Counted from the stretch's first letter, positions 8,275 through 15,648 are shown. The stretch: 33,917 nucleotides of DNA from Egicoccus sp. AB-alg2 (GCF_041821065.1 NZ_JBGUAX010000019.1:1-33917); one strand, 5' to 3'. The notes: generated by a model not told the origin, from the letters alone. Translations and numbers: made by a program.

Positions 8275-8526
8275 GTGCTGGGACTCGTGACCAGGCTCGT
8301 GGCGCTGCCCGTCACGGCGCCGTGGTGGCTGCTCCAGCGCATCGTCGAGGCCGCCGAGGAGGACCTGTACGACGAGGGCCGGATCACGGCCGAACTGCGG
8401 GCTCTGGCAGCGGACCTGGAGGCCGGACGCATCACCGAGCAGGAGCACGCGGCCGCCGAGGAGATTCTGTTGGATCGTCTTCTGGAGGCGCGGGCCTACC
8501 GAACTGCGACCCAGGAGAGCCCATGA
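8275..8526 (+). CDS. gvpG: gas vesicle protein GvpG
   Basis: An 83-residue GvpG. The family pattern is clear: an N-terminal hydrophobic stretch (LVTRLVALPVTAPWWLLQRIVEAAEEDLYDEG) followed by an amphipathic helix (ITAELRALAADLEAGRITEQEHAAAEEILLDRLLEAR). GvpG is an essential accessory protein in assembly, probably acting with the F/L proteins. The start is GTG, one base after the gvpF stop. Its stop overlaps the next ATG as ATGA, so gvpO is translationally coupled. Confidence 0.93.
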   Translation: MLGLVTRLVALPVTAPWWLLQRIVEAAEEDLYDEGRITAELRALAADLEAGRITEQEHAAAEEILLDRLLEARAYRTATQESP

Positions 8527-9137
8527 GCTACGACGACTTGAACCACGACGAGCTGCGCGAGGAACTCGACGCGCGCGGTTTGTCGACCGAGGGCGACACC
8601 GAGGAACTCCGCGAGCGTCTCACCGAGGACGACGCCGCAGCCGAAGACGACGCCGCGGCCGAAGACGACGCCGCGGCCGAAGACGTCGAGGACGAGGAAC
8701 TCGAAGACGAGGACCTCGAAGACGAAGACGTCGAGGACGAAGACCTCGAAGACGAGGACCTCGAAGACGAGGACGACGACGCGTCCGCCGACGAACGCCC
8801 GGCTGCCGAGGACGACGACGCGTCCGCCGACGAACGCCCGGCCGCCGAGGACGACGGCAAGTCCCGCCGCCCGCCGGCCAAGCCACTGGCCGTGGCCCGT
8901 ACGGCGCTGCGCCAACTGACCGAGCTCACCGGACGTCGGATCGACGGCATGGCCGGCATGGAGCCCGTCGACGGCGGCTGGCGCATCCTGGTCGACGTCG
9001 TCGAGGTGGCCCGTATCCCCCCGTCGACCGACGTCATCGGCACCTACGAGGTGGACGCGGACGCGGACGGTGACCTGCTGCGCTACGAGCGCGTCGCCCG
9101 CTACATCCGCGGTCAGGCGAAGGGTGACGAGCAGTGA
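8523..9137 (+). CDS. gvpO: GvpO gas vesicle protein with N-terminal SAP-like domain
   Basis: A 204-residue protein in three parts. Residues 5-33 (DLNHDELREELDARGLSTEG, then DTEELRERL) match the SAP helix-extended-helix fold, usually a nucleic-acid-binding module. Residues 34-112 are a highly acidic linker of Asp/Glu/Ala repeats. Residues 118-200 are a GvpO domain (GWRILVDVVEVARIPPSTDV, then IGTYEVDADADGDLLRYERV and ARYIRG). GvpO is needed for vesicle formation in actinobacteria and haloarchaea; its exact function is unsettled. The start overlaps the gvpG stop (ATGA) and the stop overlaps the gvpJ GTG. The SAP fusion is the odd feature: the haloarchaeal form is shorter and lacks it. Confidence 0.92.
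   Translation: MSYDDLNHDELREELDARGLSTEGDTEELRERLTEDDAAAEDDAAAEDDAAAEDVEDEELEDEDLEDEDVEDEDLEDEDLEDEDDDASADERPAAEDDDASADERPAAEDDGKSRRPPAKPLAVARTALRQLTELTGRRIDGMAGMEPVDGGWRILVDVVEVARIPPSTDVIGTYEVDADADGDLLRYERVARYIRGQAKGDEQ
8628..8846 (+). repeat. in-frame tandem repeats inside gvpO
   Basis: The acidic linker of GvpO is encoded by repeats: three 18-bp copies at 8628-8645, 8646-8663 and 8664-8681 (one base difference), a run of GAGGACCTCGAAGAC-like 15-bp units to 8768, and two 39-bp copies at 8769-8807 and 8808-8846 differing by one base. All units are multiples of three, so length change keeps the frame. This looks like a slippage-prone linker. Confidence 0.9.
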
Positions 9138-9523
9138 GCCAGAACCCGTACCTGTCCCGGGCGCCGGTCTCGGCACCCCGTGGCGACAACCTCGCCGACG
9201 TCCTCGAGCGGGTGCTGGACAAGGGCCTGGTGATCGCCGGCGACATCCAGCTCAACCTGCTCGACATCGAGGTGCTCACCATCAAGGTGCGGCTCCTGCT
9301 CGCCTCGGCGGACACCGCCCAGCAGATGGGCATCGACTGGTGGCGGCAGGATCCGTTCCTGTCGTCGGAGGCCCGCGAGGAGGCACGCGAGCTCGAGGAG
9401 CGCGCCCAGGCGCTCGAGCGCACCAACGCCGAGCTCATGGAGCGGCTCGAGCGCCTCGAGGCCCAGCTTCCCGCCGGCGACGACGGTGAGGCGGCGGCCA
9501 GCCAGGAGCAGGAGGACGAGTGA
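9134..9523 (+). CDS. gvpJ: gas vesicle protein GvpJ (GvpA family)
   Basis: A 129-residue GvpA/J protein. The core at residues 18-60 (NLADVLERVLDKGLVIAGDI, then QLNLLDIEVLTIKVRLLLAS) matches GvpA, but DIQLNLLDIEVLTI is typical of GvpJ/GvpM minor shell or tip proteins. A tryptophan pair follows (MGIDWWRQDPFL), then a heptad-rich coiled coil at residues 80-118 and an acidic tail. GvpJ is thought to start or cap the conical tips. The start is GTG overlapping the gvpO stop, and its stop overlaps the next GTG, so three genes are coupled. Confidence 0.92.
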   Translation: MSQNPYLSRAPVSAPRGDNLADVLERVLDKGLVIAGDIQLNLLDIEVLTIKVRLLLASADTAQQMGIDWWRQDPFLSSEAREEARELEERAQALERTNAELMERLERLEAQLPAGDDGEAAASQEQEDE

Positions 9524-10656
9524 GCGCCGAGCAGGAGCTGCTGCGGCGACTGCGGGCGGTGCTGGCCAGCAGCGACGTCGACGCGGACGCGCTGGTCGGC
9601 GAGGCGTGGCAGGAGGCACGTGACGAGGTGCGCGCGGTTCTCAAGCGCGCCTTCACGCACGACCTGCTGACCCGCGTCGTGGAGACGCTCGAAGGCGCGG
9701 GCTCGAGCACGTCGCGGCGCACGACGACGACGGCCGGGTCGCAGCCCGCGGCCGAGCGCGAGGCCGCCTCGGAGCGGCAGCTCGCGGCACAGCGAGAGCC
9801 CGCCTCGGAGCCGGCGGCACCGTCCGCACCGGCGGCGACGACCGAGGCAGCCTCACCGTCCGCGCCAGCGGTGCCGCAGCCGACCGGCCAGCACGTGACC
9901 TACGTCTTCGGCGTCGTCCGTGCCGTCGACGACGTCCCCGCACCGTCCGCCGCGCCTCAGCTCCCCGGCGGCGGGCCGGTTCGTGCGCTGGACGCCGGCG
10001 ATCTGCGGGCGCTGGTCTGTGACCTGGACGTCGCGATCATGACGGCGCTGACGGAGCCGGGCCCCGACGGGCTGGACGTCCTCGCGGCCGCAGCCCTGGC
10101 CCACGACGAGGTGCTGGCGGCGATCGCTGCGCGCCAGACCGTCCTGCCCCTGCGCCTCGGCACCGTCGTCGACGACGACGACGCCGCGGTCGCGGTCCTC
10201 GGACGCCACCACGACGCGCTCGCGGCCGAGCTCGACCGCCTCGACGGCCGCACGGAGTGGGCCGTCACCGTCCGCACGACCGACACGACACCGGCAGCCC
10301 AGACCGCCGGTGACGACGAGTCACCCACCGCCGACGGCCGCAGCTACCTGCAGGGCCGCCAGCGCGACCTCGAGGCACGCCAGCGCCGCCGCGACGCGCG
10401 CCGCTCGGCCGCCGAGGAGGTGCACGGCGACCTCGTCGCCCATGCCGTCGACGCCGAGCGGATCGACCGGCGCGGCGACGAGACGACCGGCCCACCCCTG
10501 CTCTACGGCGTCTACCTCGTCGACCAGGGGTCCGTCGGCGACTTCCTCGCCAGTGTGGAGCAGGTCCGGGCCGCCCGGCCGGAGCTGCTCGTCGAGGTGA
10601 GCGGGCCGTTGCCGCCCTACCACTTCGCCCGCTTCGAGGAGCCCTTCGGCACATGA
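9520..10656 (+). CDS. gvpL: GvpF/GvpL family protein with extra N-terminal helical domain
   Basis: A 378-residue GvpF/L protein, over 100 residues longer than its relatives. Residues 1-60 form an unfamiliar helical domain (EQELLRRLRAVLASSDVDAD, then ALVGEAWQEARDEVRAVLKR). Residues 61-123 are an Ala/Pro/Ser/Thr/Glu linker. The F/L domain begins near residue 126 (HVTYVFGVVRAVDD), with the TVLPLRLGTVV signature near residue 207 and the C-terminal GPLPPYHF motif. It belongs to the set of GvpA-binding assembly proteins. The extra domain could add a contact to another cluster protein. GTG start overlaps the gvpJ stop; its stop overlaps the next ATG. Confidence 0.9.
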   Translation: MSAEQELLRRLRAVLASSDVDADALVGEAWQEARDEVRAVLKRAFTHDLLTRVVETLEGAGSSTSRRTTTTAGSQPAAEREAASERQLAAQREPASEPAAPSAPAATTEAASPSAPAVPQPTGQHVTYVFGVVRAVDDVPAPSAAPQLPGGGPVRALDAGDLRALVCDLDVAIMTALTEPGPDGLDVLAAAALAHDEVLAAIAARQTVLPLRLGTVVDDDDAAVAVLGRHHDALAAELDRLDGRTEWAVTVRTTDTTPAAQTAGDDESPTADGRSYLQGRQRDLEARQRRRDARRSAAEEVHGDLVAHAVDAERIDRRGDETTGPPLLYGVYLVDQGSVGDFLASVEQVRAARPELLVEVSGPLPPYHFARFEEPFGT

Positions 10657-10859
10657 GCGAGCTCCAGCCCGCACCACGTCCGGAGACGGTCGGCACGGCG
10701 GAGAGCGACGAGACCACGCTGGTCGACGTCCTCGACCGCGTGATCGATCGCGGGGTCGTCATCTCCGGCGACGTGATACTCGGCGTCGCCGGCGTGGACC
10801 TGATCTACCTCGGGGTCCGGCTGGTGCTGCACGGCATCGACCCGCCGGAGCTGCCCTGA
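10653..10859 (+). CDS. short GvpA-family protein (GvpS/GvpM-like)
   Basis: A 68-residue protein that is almost only the GvpA core: TLVDVLDRVIDRGVVISGDV, then ILGVAGVDLIYLGVRLVLHGID. DRG replaces DKG and GVDLIYLGVRLVL replaces the shell-GvpA second strand. That fits the minor GvpA-like proteins (GvpS in Streptomyces, GvpM elsewhere) better than the main shell protein. It lacks the tail seen in the two other copies. The ATG overlaps the preceding stop, and the next gene starts one base after its own stop. The letter name is uncertain. Confidence 0.88.
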   Translation: MSELQPAPRPETVGTAESDETTLVDVLDRVIDRGVVISGDVILGVAGVDLIYLGVRLVLHGIDPPELP

Positions 10860-10860
10860 C

Positions 10861-11532
10861 GTGCTGCTGATCTACGGCTTCGTCGCGCCGCCGCTGCCGG
10901 TGGACGACCTGACCGGCGTCGACGGCGCGCCCGTCGAGGTGGTCGGCTCCGCACCGGTTGCCGCCGTCGTCTCACGGCACGTCGAGGTGCCACCGACCAC
11001 CGAGGAGCACGCGCTGGCACACGCGCGTGTCGTCGCGGCGCTCGGGGAGCGTGCCCCCAGCCTGCCCGGCCGCTACGGCATCGTCCTCCCGGACGAACCA
11101 GCGGTGGCGGCGGTGCTGGCCAACGCCACCGAGTCGCTGCAGACGGCCCTGGCCCGCGTCGGTACCGCCGTCGAGTTCGCGGTGCGCGGGCGTGAGCGGG
11201 TCGCCGTGCCGCCGTCGCCACCACGCGACGGCTCCGGTCGCGCCTACCTCGAGGCGCGGCTCGCCGGCGAACGCGCCCGCGAGGTAGCGATCGCCGAACG
11301 GCATGCGGCCATCGCCGCGGCGAGCGAGCCGCTGCGGGCCTTCGCGACGGAGGAACTCTGGGTGGAGGGGCCGCTCGGACCCGAGCACTGCCTGCTGATC
11401 CGGCGCGACGACGTGGCCGCCTTCCGGTCGGCCGCCGCCTCCCTCGACGACGACCCGGTGGTGCGGGTCACCGGGCCCTGGCCGCCCTATACGTTCGCAT
11501 CCGTCACGCTGCCACACGTGGAGTCGGCATGA
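10861..11532 (+). CDS. GvpF/GvpL family protein, third copy
   Basis: A 223-residue F/L protein. It starts LLIYGFVAPPLPVDD like other family N-termini, carries the diverged central motif (SLPGRYGIVLPDE where others have VLPMRFG), a middle helix rich in Ala/Glu/Arg, and the C-terminal GPWPPYTF. It is the most divergent of the three copies in the central signature, which suggests a specialised role. GTG start one base after the preceding stop; its stop overlaps the gvpK ATG. Confidence 0.9.
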   Translation: MLLIYGFVAPPLPVDDLTGVDGAPVEVVGSAPVAAVVSRHVEVPPTTEEHALAHARVVAALGERAPSLPGRYGIVLPDEPAVAAVLANATESLQTALARVGTAVEFAVRGRERVAVPPSPPRDGSGRAYLEARLAGERAREVAIAERHAAIAAASEPLRAFATEELWVEGPLGPEHCLLIRRDDVAAFRSAAASLDDDPVVRVTGPWPPYTFASVTLPHVESA

Positions 11533-11864
11533 GCCTGCACGGCGAGGACCCGTTGGCGGGCCTCGATCTCGGCCGCCAACTGGACCGGCTGCTCGACGAG
11601 GGGCGGGCCGCCGACGCGAAGCCGGAGAACCTGCAGCGGGGGTTGGCGGCGCTCGTGCTCACGCTGGTCGAGCTGCTGCGCGACCTGATGGAACGACAGG
11701 CGGTCCGGCGCATGGAGCGCGGCACGCTGACCGACGACGAGGTGGAACGCCTCGGCGAGGCGTTCCTCGCCCTGCGCGAGCGCATCGACGAACTGTGCGA
11801 GGTCTTCGACCTGGACAAGGAAGACCTCACGCTCGACCTCGGCCCGTTGGGCCGCCTGCGCTAG
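11529..11864 (+). CDS. gvpK: gas vesicle protein GvpK
   Basis: A 111-residue GvpK, last gene of the operon. The family core is visible: NLQRGLAALVLTLVELLRDLMERQAVRRMERGTL near residues 33-67, then the DDEVERLGEAF helix and the closing DLTLDLGPLGRL motif. GvpK is needed for normal vesicle formation in several organisms; its molecular job is unknown. It ends in a short convergent gap facing the acidic-tail gene, with a possible shared hairpin at its stop codon. Confidence 0.95.
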   Translation: MSLHGEDPLAGLDLGRQLDRLLDEGRAADAKPENLQRGLAALVLTLVELLRDLMERQAVRRMERGTLTDDEVERLGEAFLALRERIDELCEVFDLDKEDLTLDLGPLGRLR

Positions 11865-11875
11865 ACGGCCCAGCG
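11845..11875. terminator. possible bidirectional terminator after gvpK
   Basis: CGTTGGGCCG at 11845-11854 can pair with CGGCCCAGCG at 11866-11875 (one G-U wobble) across an 11-nt loop that contains the gvpK stop codon. It sits between convergent genes. There is no T-run, so this is tentative. Confidence 0.4.
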
Positions 11876-11894
11876 GGCGAGAGGTCTGAGGGCG

Positions 11895-12356
11895 TCAGGC
11901 GACGCCGGCCTCGGCCTTCTCGAACTCCTCGGACGGCTCCTCGTCGTCGGCTTCCTCGTCGTCGACGTCCTCGGCCACGGGCGCCGACTCGTCCTCTTCG
12001 GCTTCCTCGTCGTCCTCGAGGTACTCCTCGTCATCGAGGTCCTCTTCGTCGACGAAATCTTCCTCGTCGTCGGCGTACTCCTCTTCGCCGAGGTCGTCGT
12101 CGGCGAGGTCCTCCTCGTCGAGGTCCTCCTCCGCCTGCTCGACCTCGCCGTCACCGACCACGGGCAGCGGCTCGCCTTCGTTCCAGGCCTGCAGCCAGTC
12201 GACGAGGATGCCGGCCTTCGTGCCGCCGACGGTGGACTCGAGCGTCTCGATGATCTCGCGCCGGCGCTCGTACCCACGGTCGCCGTCAGCCAGGTAGGCG
12301 ACGGCGAGCCCGACGCGGAACCCCCACTTGAGGGTGGTGCGTCGCTTGAGGATCAT
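11895..12356 (-). CDS. hypothetical protein with acidic tail, gas vesicle locus
   Basis: A 153-residue protein I do not recognise. Residues 1-65 look folded: basic start (MILKRRTTLKWGFRVGLAVAY), then a helix DGDRGYERRREIIETLEST and VGGTKAGILVDWLQAWNEGE. Residues 72-150 are almost entirely Asp/Glu (blocks such as EEDLDEEDLADDDLGEEEY), so the protein is strongly acidic and the tail disordered. It is translated by ATGA overlap with the gene before it (12353-12997) and converges on gvpK. An acidic tail is a theme in this locus. Stabilising the vesicle surface or recruiting partners is a guess. Confidence 0.78.
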   Translation of the reverse strand: MILKRRTTLKWGFRVGLAVAYLADGDRGYERRREIIETLESTVGGTKAGILVDWLQAWNEGEPLPVVGDGEVEQAEEDLDEEDLADDDLGEEEYADDEEDFVDEEDLDDEEYLEDDEEAEEDESAPVAEDVDDEEADDEEPSEEFEKAEAGVA

Positions 12357-12997
12357 GACTGACGCTCCTCCTGCTCTTCCTTGCGCCGCTTCTCCATGCG
12401 CTCGGAGGGCTTGCCCTCCCGTCGCTGCGTCCGCTTGCCGCTGGGCCGGCTGGAGCGCTCGCCGGACCGCTTCGCCGCCGGGCGCTTGCGCTGCTGACCC
12501 TCACCACGCGAACGCGACGACTTCTTCTTGCCTTCCTCGGCCTCGCCGGACGACTCCGACTTGGCGGAGGACTCTTCCTCGCCCTGTTCCTTCTCGGACT
12601 CCTCGGACGACTGCTGCTGGGCTGACGTCGACTTCTCGCCCTGCCCCTTGCCGGACGCCTGCCGCTTGCCGGGCGACCGCTGCCTGCTGGAGTCACCCCT
12701 GCCACCAGCGGACGTCTTCTGGCGCGACTTCTGCGACGTCTGCTCGGAGGTGGCCTTCGTCTCTTCCTGGGACTCCTCACCTTCGGGGCTCTGGCCGTCG
12801 CTGCTGCGATTGGTGGCAGCCTTCGCGGTGCCGGCGACGGCGGCCGCGGCAGCGCCGATGGTGCCCACACGGGTCCAGTCGGTGGTCTTCCGCCCAATGG
12901 GCAGGCCGAGGATCTTCTTGCGGCGGCGCAGCTTCAGGGTGTCCATGGCGCCGTCGACGGCGTTCTTGACGGTGCCGAGCGGTTGCTTGCCTCGCAC
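12353..12997 (-). CDS. low-complexity protein sharing an N-terminal module with the SRPBCC protein
   Basis: A 214-residue protein. Residues 29-57 (LGLPIGRKTTDWTRV and an Ala-rich stretch ending AVAGT) match residues 15-42 of the SRPBCC protein at 5438-6565 nearly position for position. The rest is disordered: Ser/Gln/Glu/Lys/Arg-rich, with a more acidic middle and a strongly basic end. There are no cysteines and no catalytic motif. GTG start with GAGGAG nine bases upstream; an internal ATG (MDTLKLRRRKK) is possible. It is coupled to the acidic-tail gene downstream, pairing a basic tail with an acidic one. It may serve as scaffold or surface protein of gas vesicles; function unknown. Confidence 0.8.
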   Translation of the reverse strand: MRGKQPLGTVKNAVDGAMDTLKLRRRKKILGLPIGRKTTDWTRVGTIGAAAAAVAGTAKAATNRSSDGQSPEGEESQEETKATSEQTSQKSRQKTSAGGRGDSSRQRSPGKRQASGKGQGEKSTSAQQQSSEESEKEQGEEESSAKSESSGEAEEGKKKSSRSRGEGQQRKRPAAKRSGERSSRPSGKRTQRREGKPSERMEKRRKEEQEERQS

Positions 12998-13753
12998 GGT
13001 GGTCGCTCCTCTCGCGGGCCTCCGGTGGCCCGTCTGTCGTCAGCGTCGCGGCCGGCCCCGGTCGGCTGTTACGGCCGTTGGTTCGGACGGCCACCTCCCC
13101 GGCGCGTTGCTCGCACGAGGGCACCGGCCACGCGAACGAGTCCGGTCGGCCGGGTCGGTACGGAACCCCCATCGCGCGACCGGTGGCCGGGGTTGCGCGG
13201 TCGGGTTTCGCGGCCGGCGGCGCCGTCGCACGGAAACCGAGCTTCGTCAACGATGTCGGACCTCGATGCCCCGCGGACGCCACTGGGTCGCCAAGAACCA
13301 TGCCATTCGCTTGCGCCGGCCGAACGGGAGGGCTGTCCCACCACTCGCGTCGACGCGTCGGGCGCTGGAGGTCACCGAGCCAAGGGCGGCAGCCGCAGGC
13401 TGTCGCTGAGCGGTGGGGACCCCGACGGCTCTCGCCGGTGCTGACATGGCCGCGTGCACGTCCTGGTGTCGAAGATGGTCTCCAGCGGCCAACCACCGCG
13501 GGTGCGTGCGGTTCTCCACAGTTCGCGGACGACTCATCGGGACCGTGTCACAGGCATCGCCGATACTGGGTCGATGCTTCGCACCGCTTCCGCCCCGTTG
13601 CTGTCGGCCGCTCCGGCCGGCCGCTATCGGGCTGCGGGTGGGGCCGCGCGTCGGGGGGCGCGGCCGCACACGGTCGGTCGCGTGCTGGCGGCCGATCACG
13701 GTCCCGGCTACTCCGCCGGATCTGAGGACGTACCTGCCGCCACCAGTCCTGTC
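12998..13753. other. long intergenic region upstream of the HNH gene
   Basis: About 750 bp without a gene I can support. Open frames on both strands have skewed composition and no ribosome sites, so I treat them as chance. The leftmost part must hold the promoter of the minus-strand gene ending at 12997. The right 180 bp (from 13574) could be an N-terminal extension of the HNH protein if an upstream ATG is used. I see no strong hairpin or repeat. Confidence 0.5.
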
Positions 13754-15196
13754 ATGGTCGCGCAGCGGCCGGATCACGCGACGGAGCTGGACGCGTTCCC
13801 GTTGCTGGCCGAGGTGCCGGCGCTGGCCGGGATGCTCGACGAGCTGCGCCTGGTCGATCGGCTGCTCGCCTCGGTGTTGGACACGATCATCCAGCTCCAG
13901 GACAGCTCCGCAGTCGAAACCGTGACCGGGGTGCCGTTGGAGCAGTGGCTGCTGTCCGAGGCCCGCCGTACGACGGCGGATCGGCGGATGCTGCTCACGG
14001 CCGCCGACGTGCTGCGGCGGCTACCCGGCCTGAAGGCCGCATTCGACCAGGCCCGGATCTCGTGGGCACAGCTGCGCATCATCGCGCTGGAAGTGCAGCG
14101 GCTGCCGCGCCGGCTCGACGCGCAACTGGACGCCGCGGTCGACGAGCTGGTCGACCGGTTGGAGGGCACGGACCCGGATGCCGTATCCGGCCTGGTCCGG
14201 TGGCTGGCCGTCGACCTCACCGCCACCGACCCCGAACCCGCTGCCCCGGACGACGAGCCGGCGGAGATGCTGGTGCTCCAGCCGCGGCTGGACGGCACCG
14301 GCGGCCGGTTCTTCGGACAGGCAGGCGCGGCCAACTTCGCGCTGCTCGAGGCCGCCACCGACCCCGGACGGGCCGGTCCGGCCACCAAGCCCGGCATCGG
14401 CCACGCCCCGGATCCCGACCAGGTCCGGCAGGCGAATGCCGATCGGGGCCGGCGCCGGTTCGAGAAGCTGATCGACCTGCTCGAGGCCGGAGCGACCGGC
14501 GACGGCGGCGGGCGGGTGCCGGTCAAGGTGTTGCTGCGTGTCTCGTACGACACCCTGCTCGACACCGACCGGCTGCCGGCCGAGGTGTTGACCCGCCTGT
14601 CCGGCGGGCGGCTGCAGCTCACGTCCGTGGCGGCGCGGCGGCTGCTGGATGAACGCGGGACCGAGCTGCGGGCCATCGTCGTCGACGACACCGGCCAGGT
14701 CCTCGGCGTCGGACGGTCACGCCGGTTGCCGCCCGGTTGGCTGTCCGACGCCGTGCTGGCGGTGCACGACACCTGCAGCGAACCCGGCTGTCAGGTCGCT
14801 GCGCTGGCCTGCGATCTCGACCACGCCCGCCCCTGGCATCCGGTCCGACCTGGCGAGCTGCCGGGGCGGACCGACATCGGTCAGTTGGCGCCGGTGTGCC
14901 GGCCCACCAACCACACCAAGGAGACCGCCGGCTGGACCGTCTCCCAGACCGCCGACGGGATCCGGATCTGGCACCACCCCCGCAGCGGCCTCAGGATTCG
15001 GACCCTGCCCGGCACCACCCGCATCCCCCTCCCACGCACACCCGTCGACGGCGATCCCAGCGGCGGCACCGACCCGCCGGCCACGCCGCGCGGCTCGCCG
15101 CGAACCGGTGCCGACCCGCCCGCCGCGCCTCGCGACGGACCCGAAGGCGCCGACGCCGCCGACCCGGACGGGCCCGGCGACGCCATGCCCACATGA
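13754..15196 (+). CDS. DUF222 / HNH endonuclease family protein
   Basis: A 480-residue protein of the actinobacterial DUF222-HNH (13E12-like) family, usually present in several copies and tied to repetitive DNA; function unproven, endonuclease by fold. The DUF222 part spans about residues 10-330 (LDELRLVDRLLASVLDTI, later LEQWLLSEARRTTADRRMLL). The HNH motif is near residues 335-395: C-x4-C (CSEPGC), CDLDHARPW with the catalytic His, then LAPVCRPTNHTKE; the usual second HH pair is TNH here. The last 80 residues are Pro-rich and disordered. The start is uncertain: ATG 13754 gives the family length, but ATG 13574 is also in frame; neither has a clear ribosome site. Confidence 0.85.
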   Translation: MVAQRPDHATELDAFPLLAEVPALAGMLDELRLVDRLLASVLDTIIQLQDSSAVETVTGVPLEQWLLSEARRTTADRRMLLTAADVLRRLPGLKAAFDQARISWAQLRIIALEVQRLPRRLDAQLDAAVDELVDRLEGTDPDAVSGLVRWLAVDLTATDPEPAAPDDEPAEMLVLQPRLDGTGGRFFGQAGAANFALLEAATDPGRAGPATKPGIGHAPDPDQVRQANADRGRRRFEKLIDLLEAGATGDGGGRVPVKVLLRVSYDTLLDTDRLPAEVLTRLSGGRLQLTSVAARRLLDERGTELRAIVVDDTGQVLGVGRSRRLPPGWLSDAVLAVHDTCSEPGCQVAALACDLDHARPWHPVRPGELPGRTDIGQLAPVCRPTNHTKETAGWTVSQTADGIRIWHHPRSGLRIRTLPGTTRIPLPRTPVDGDPSGGTDPPATPRGSPRTGADPPAAPRDGPEGADAADPDGPGDAMPT

Positions 15197-15503
15197 CGCG
15201 AGCAACCGCGCCGCCAATCGCGTCGCGGCCTCGCGCGAGATCCACCACGTCACCCGCCCACCACGCCGAACCCGCCTCCCGCGGGACGTCGCGTGGTGGG
15301 CTCGACGTGCCCGAACCGATTCGGATCTGCTCGCAGGACGCCGCTGCCCCCAGCGGTCGACGCCTCGCCCAGACCGTCGACCCTTCGCCGCAGGCGAGCA
15401 CCCACGCGGTGCGGAGAACGGGGCTTCGCACCGCGACCCGGACGCGGTGGACCGAGCCGTGACCGGTCGGAGGCCGCTCGGCGTCGGGTGGCTCCGGACA
15501 CGT
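15197..15503. other. intergenic region before tRNA-Ser terminator
   Basis: About 300 bp between the HNH stop and the tRNA terminator. I see no supported gene, repeat or RNA in it. Confidence 0.5.
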
Positions 15504-15533
15504 GAACGCCCCGGCCAACGAGCCGGGGCGTTC
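15504..15533 (-). terminator. terminator downstream of tRNA-Ser(GGA)
   Basis: A perfect 12-bp stem (GAACGCCCCGGC and complement) with a 6-nt loop lies 24 bp beyond the 3' end of the minus-strand tRNA-Ser. It is the likely end of the tRNA transcript, though it lacks a long T-run. Confidence 0.75.
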
Positions 15534-15556
15534 TCGCAGATCAGACACTGATTCTG

Positions 15557-15648
15557 TGGCGGAGGGTGGGGGATTCGAACCCCCGAGGGATGTGACTCCC
15601 AACACGGATTCCAGCCGTGCGCCATAGGCCAGACTAGGCGAACCCTCC
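15557..15648 (-). tRNA. tRNA-Ser, anticodon GGA
   Basis: On the minus strand the ends pair as GGAGGGT/ACCCTCC, followed by discriminator G and an encoded CCA. The anticodon arm is CACGG-CTGGAAT-CCGTG, giving GGA (reads UCC/UCU). The T-arm contains GGTTCGAATCC. A long variable arm, typical of serine tRNAs, lies between the anticodon and T arms. Confidence 0.97.

Noticed and set aside
12777-13496. Open frames in the 13-kb intergenic region
   Set aside because: They overlap each other on both strands with no ribosome site, and their translations are Arg/Pro/Gly-rich.
13754-15196. HNH gene as part of an intron or intein homing element
   Set aside because: It is a complete DUF222-HNH protein in its own gene, not inside another gene, and no intron or intein borders are present.
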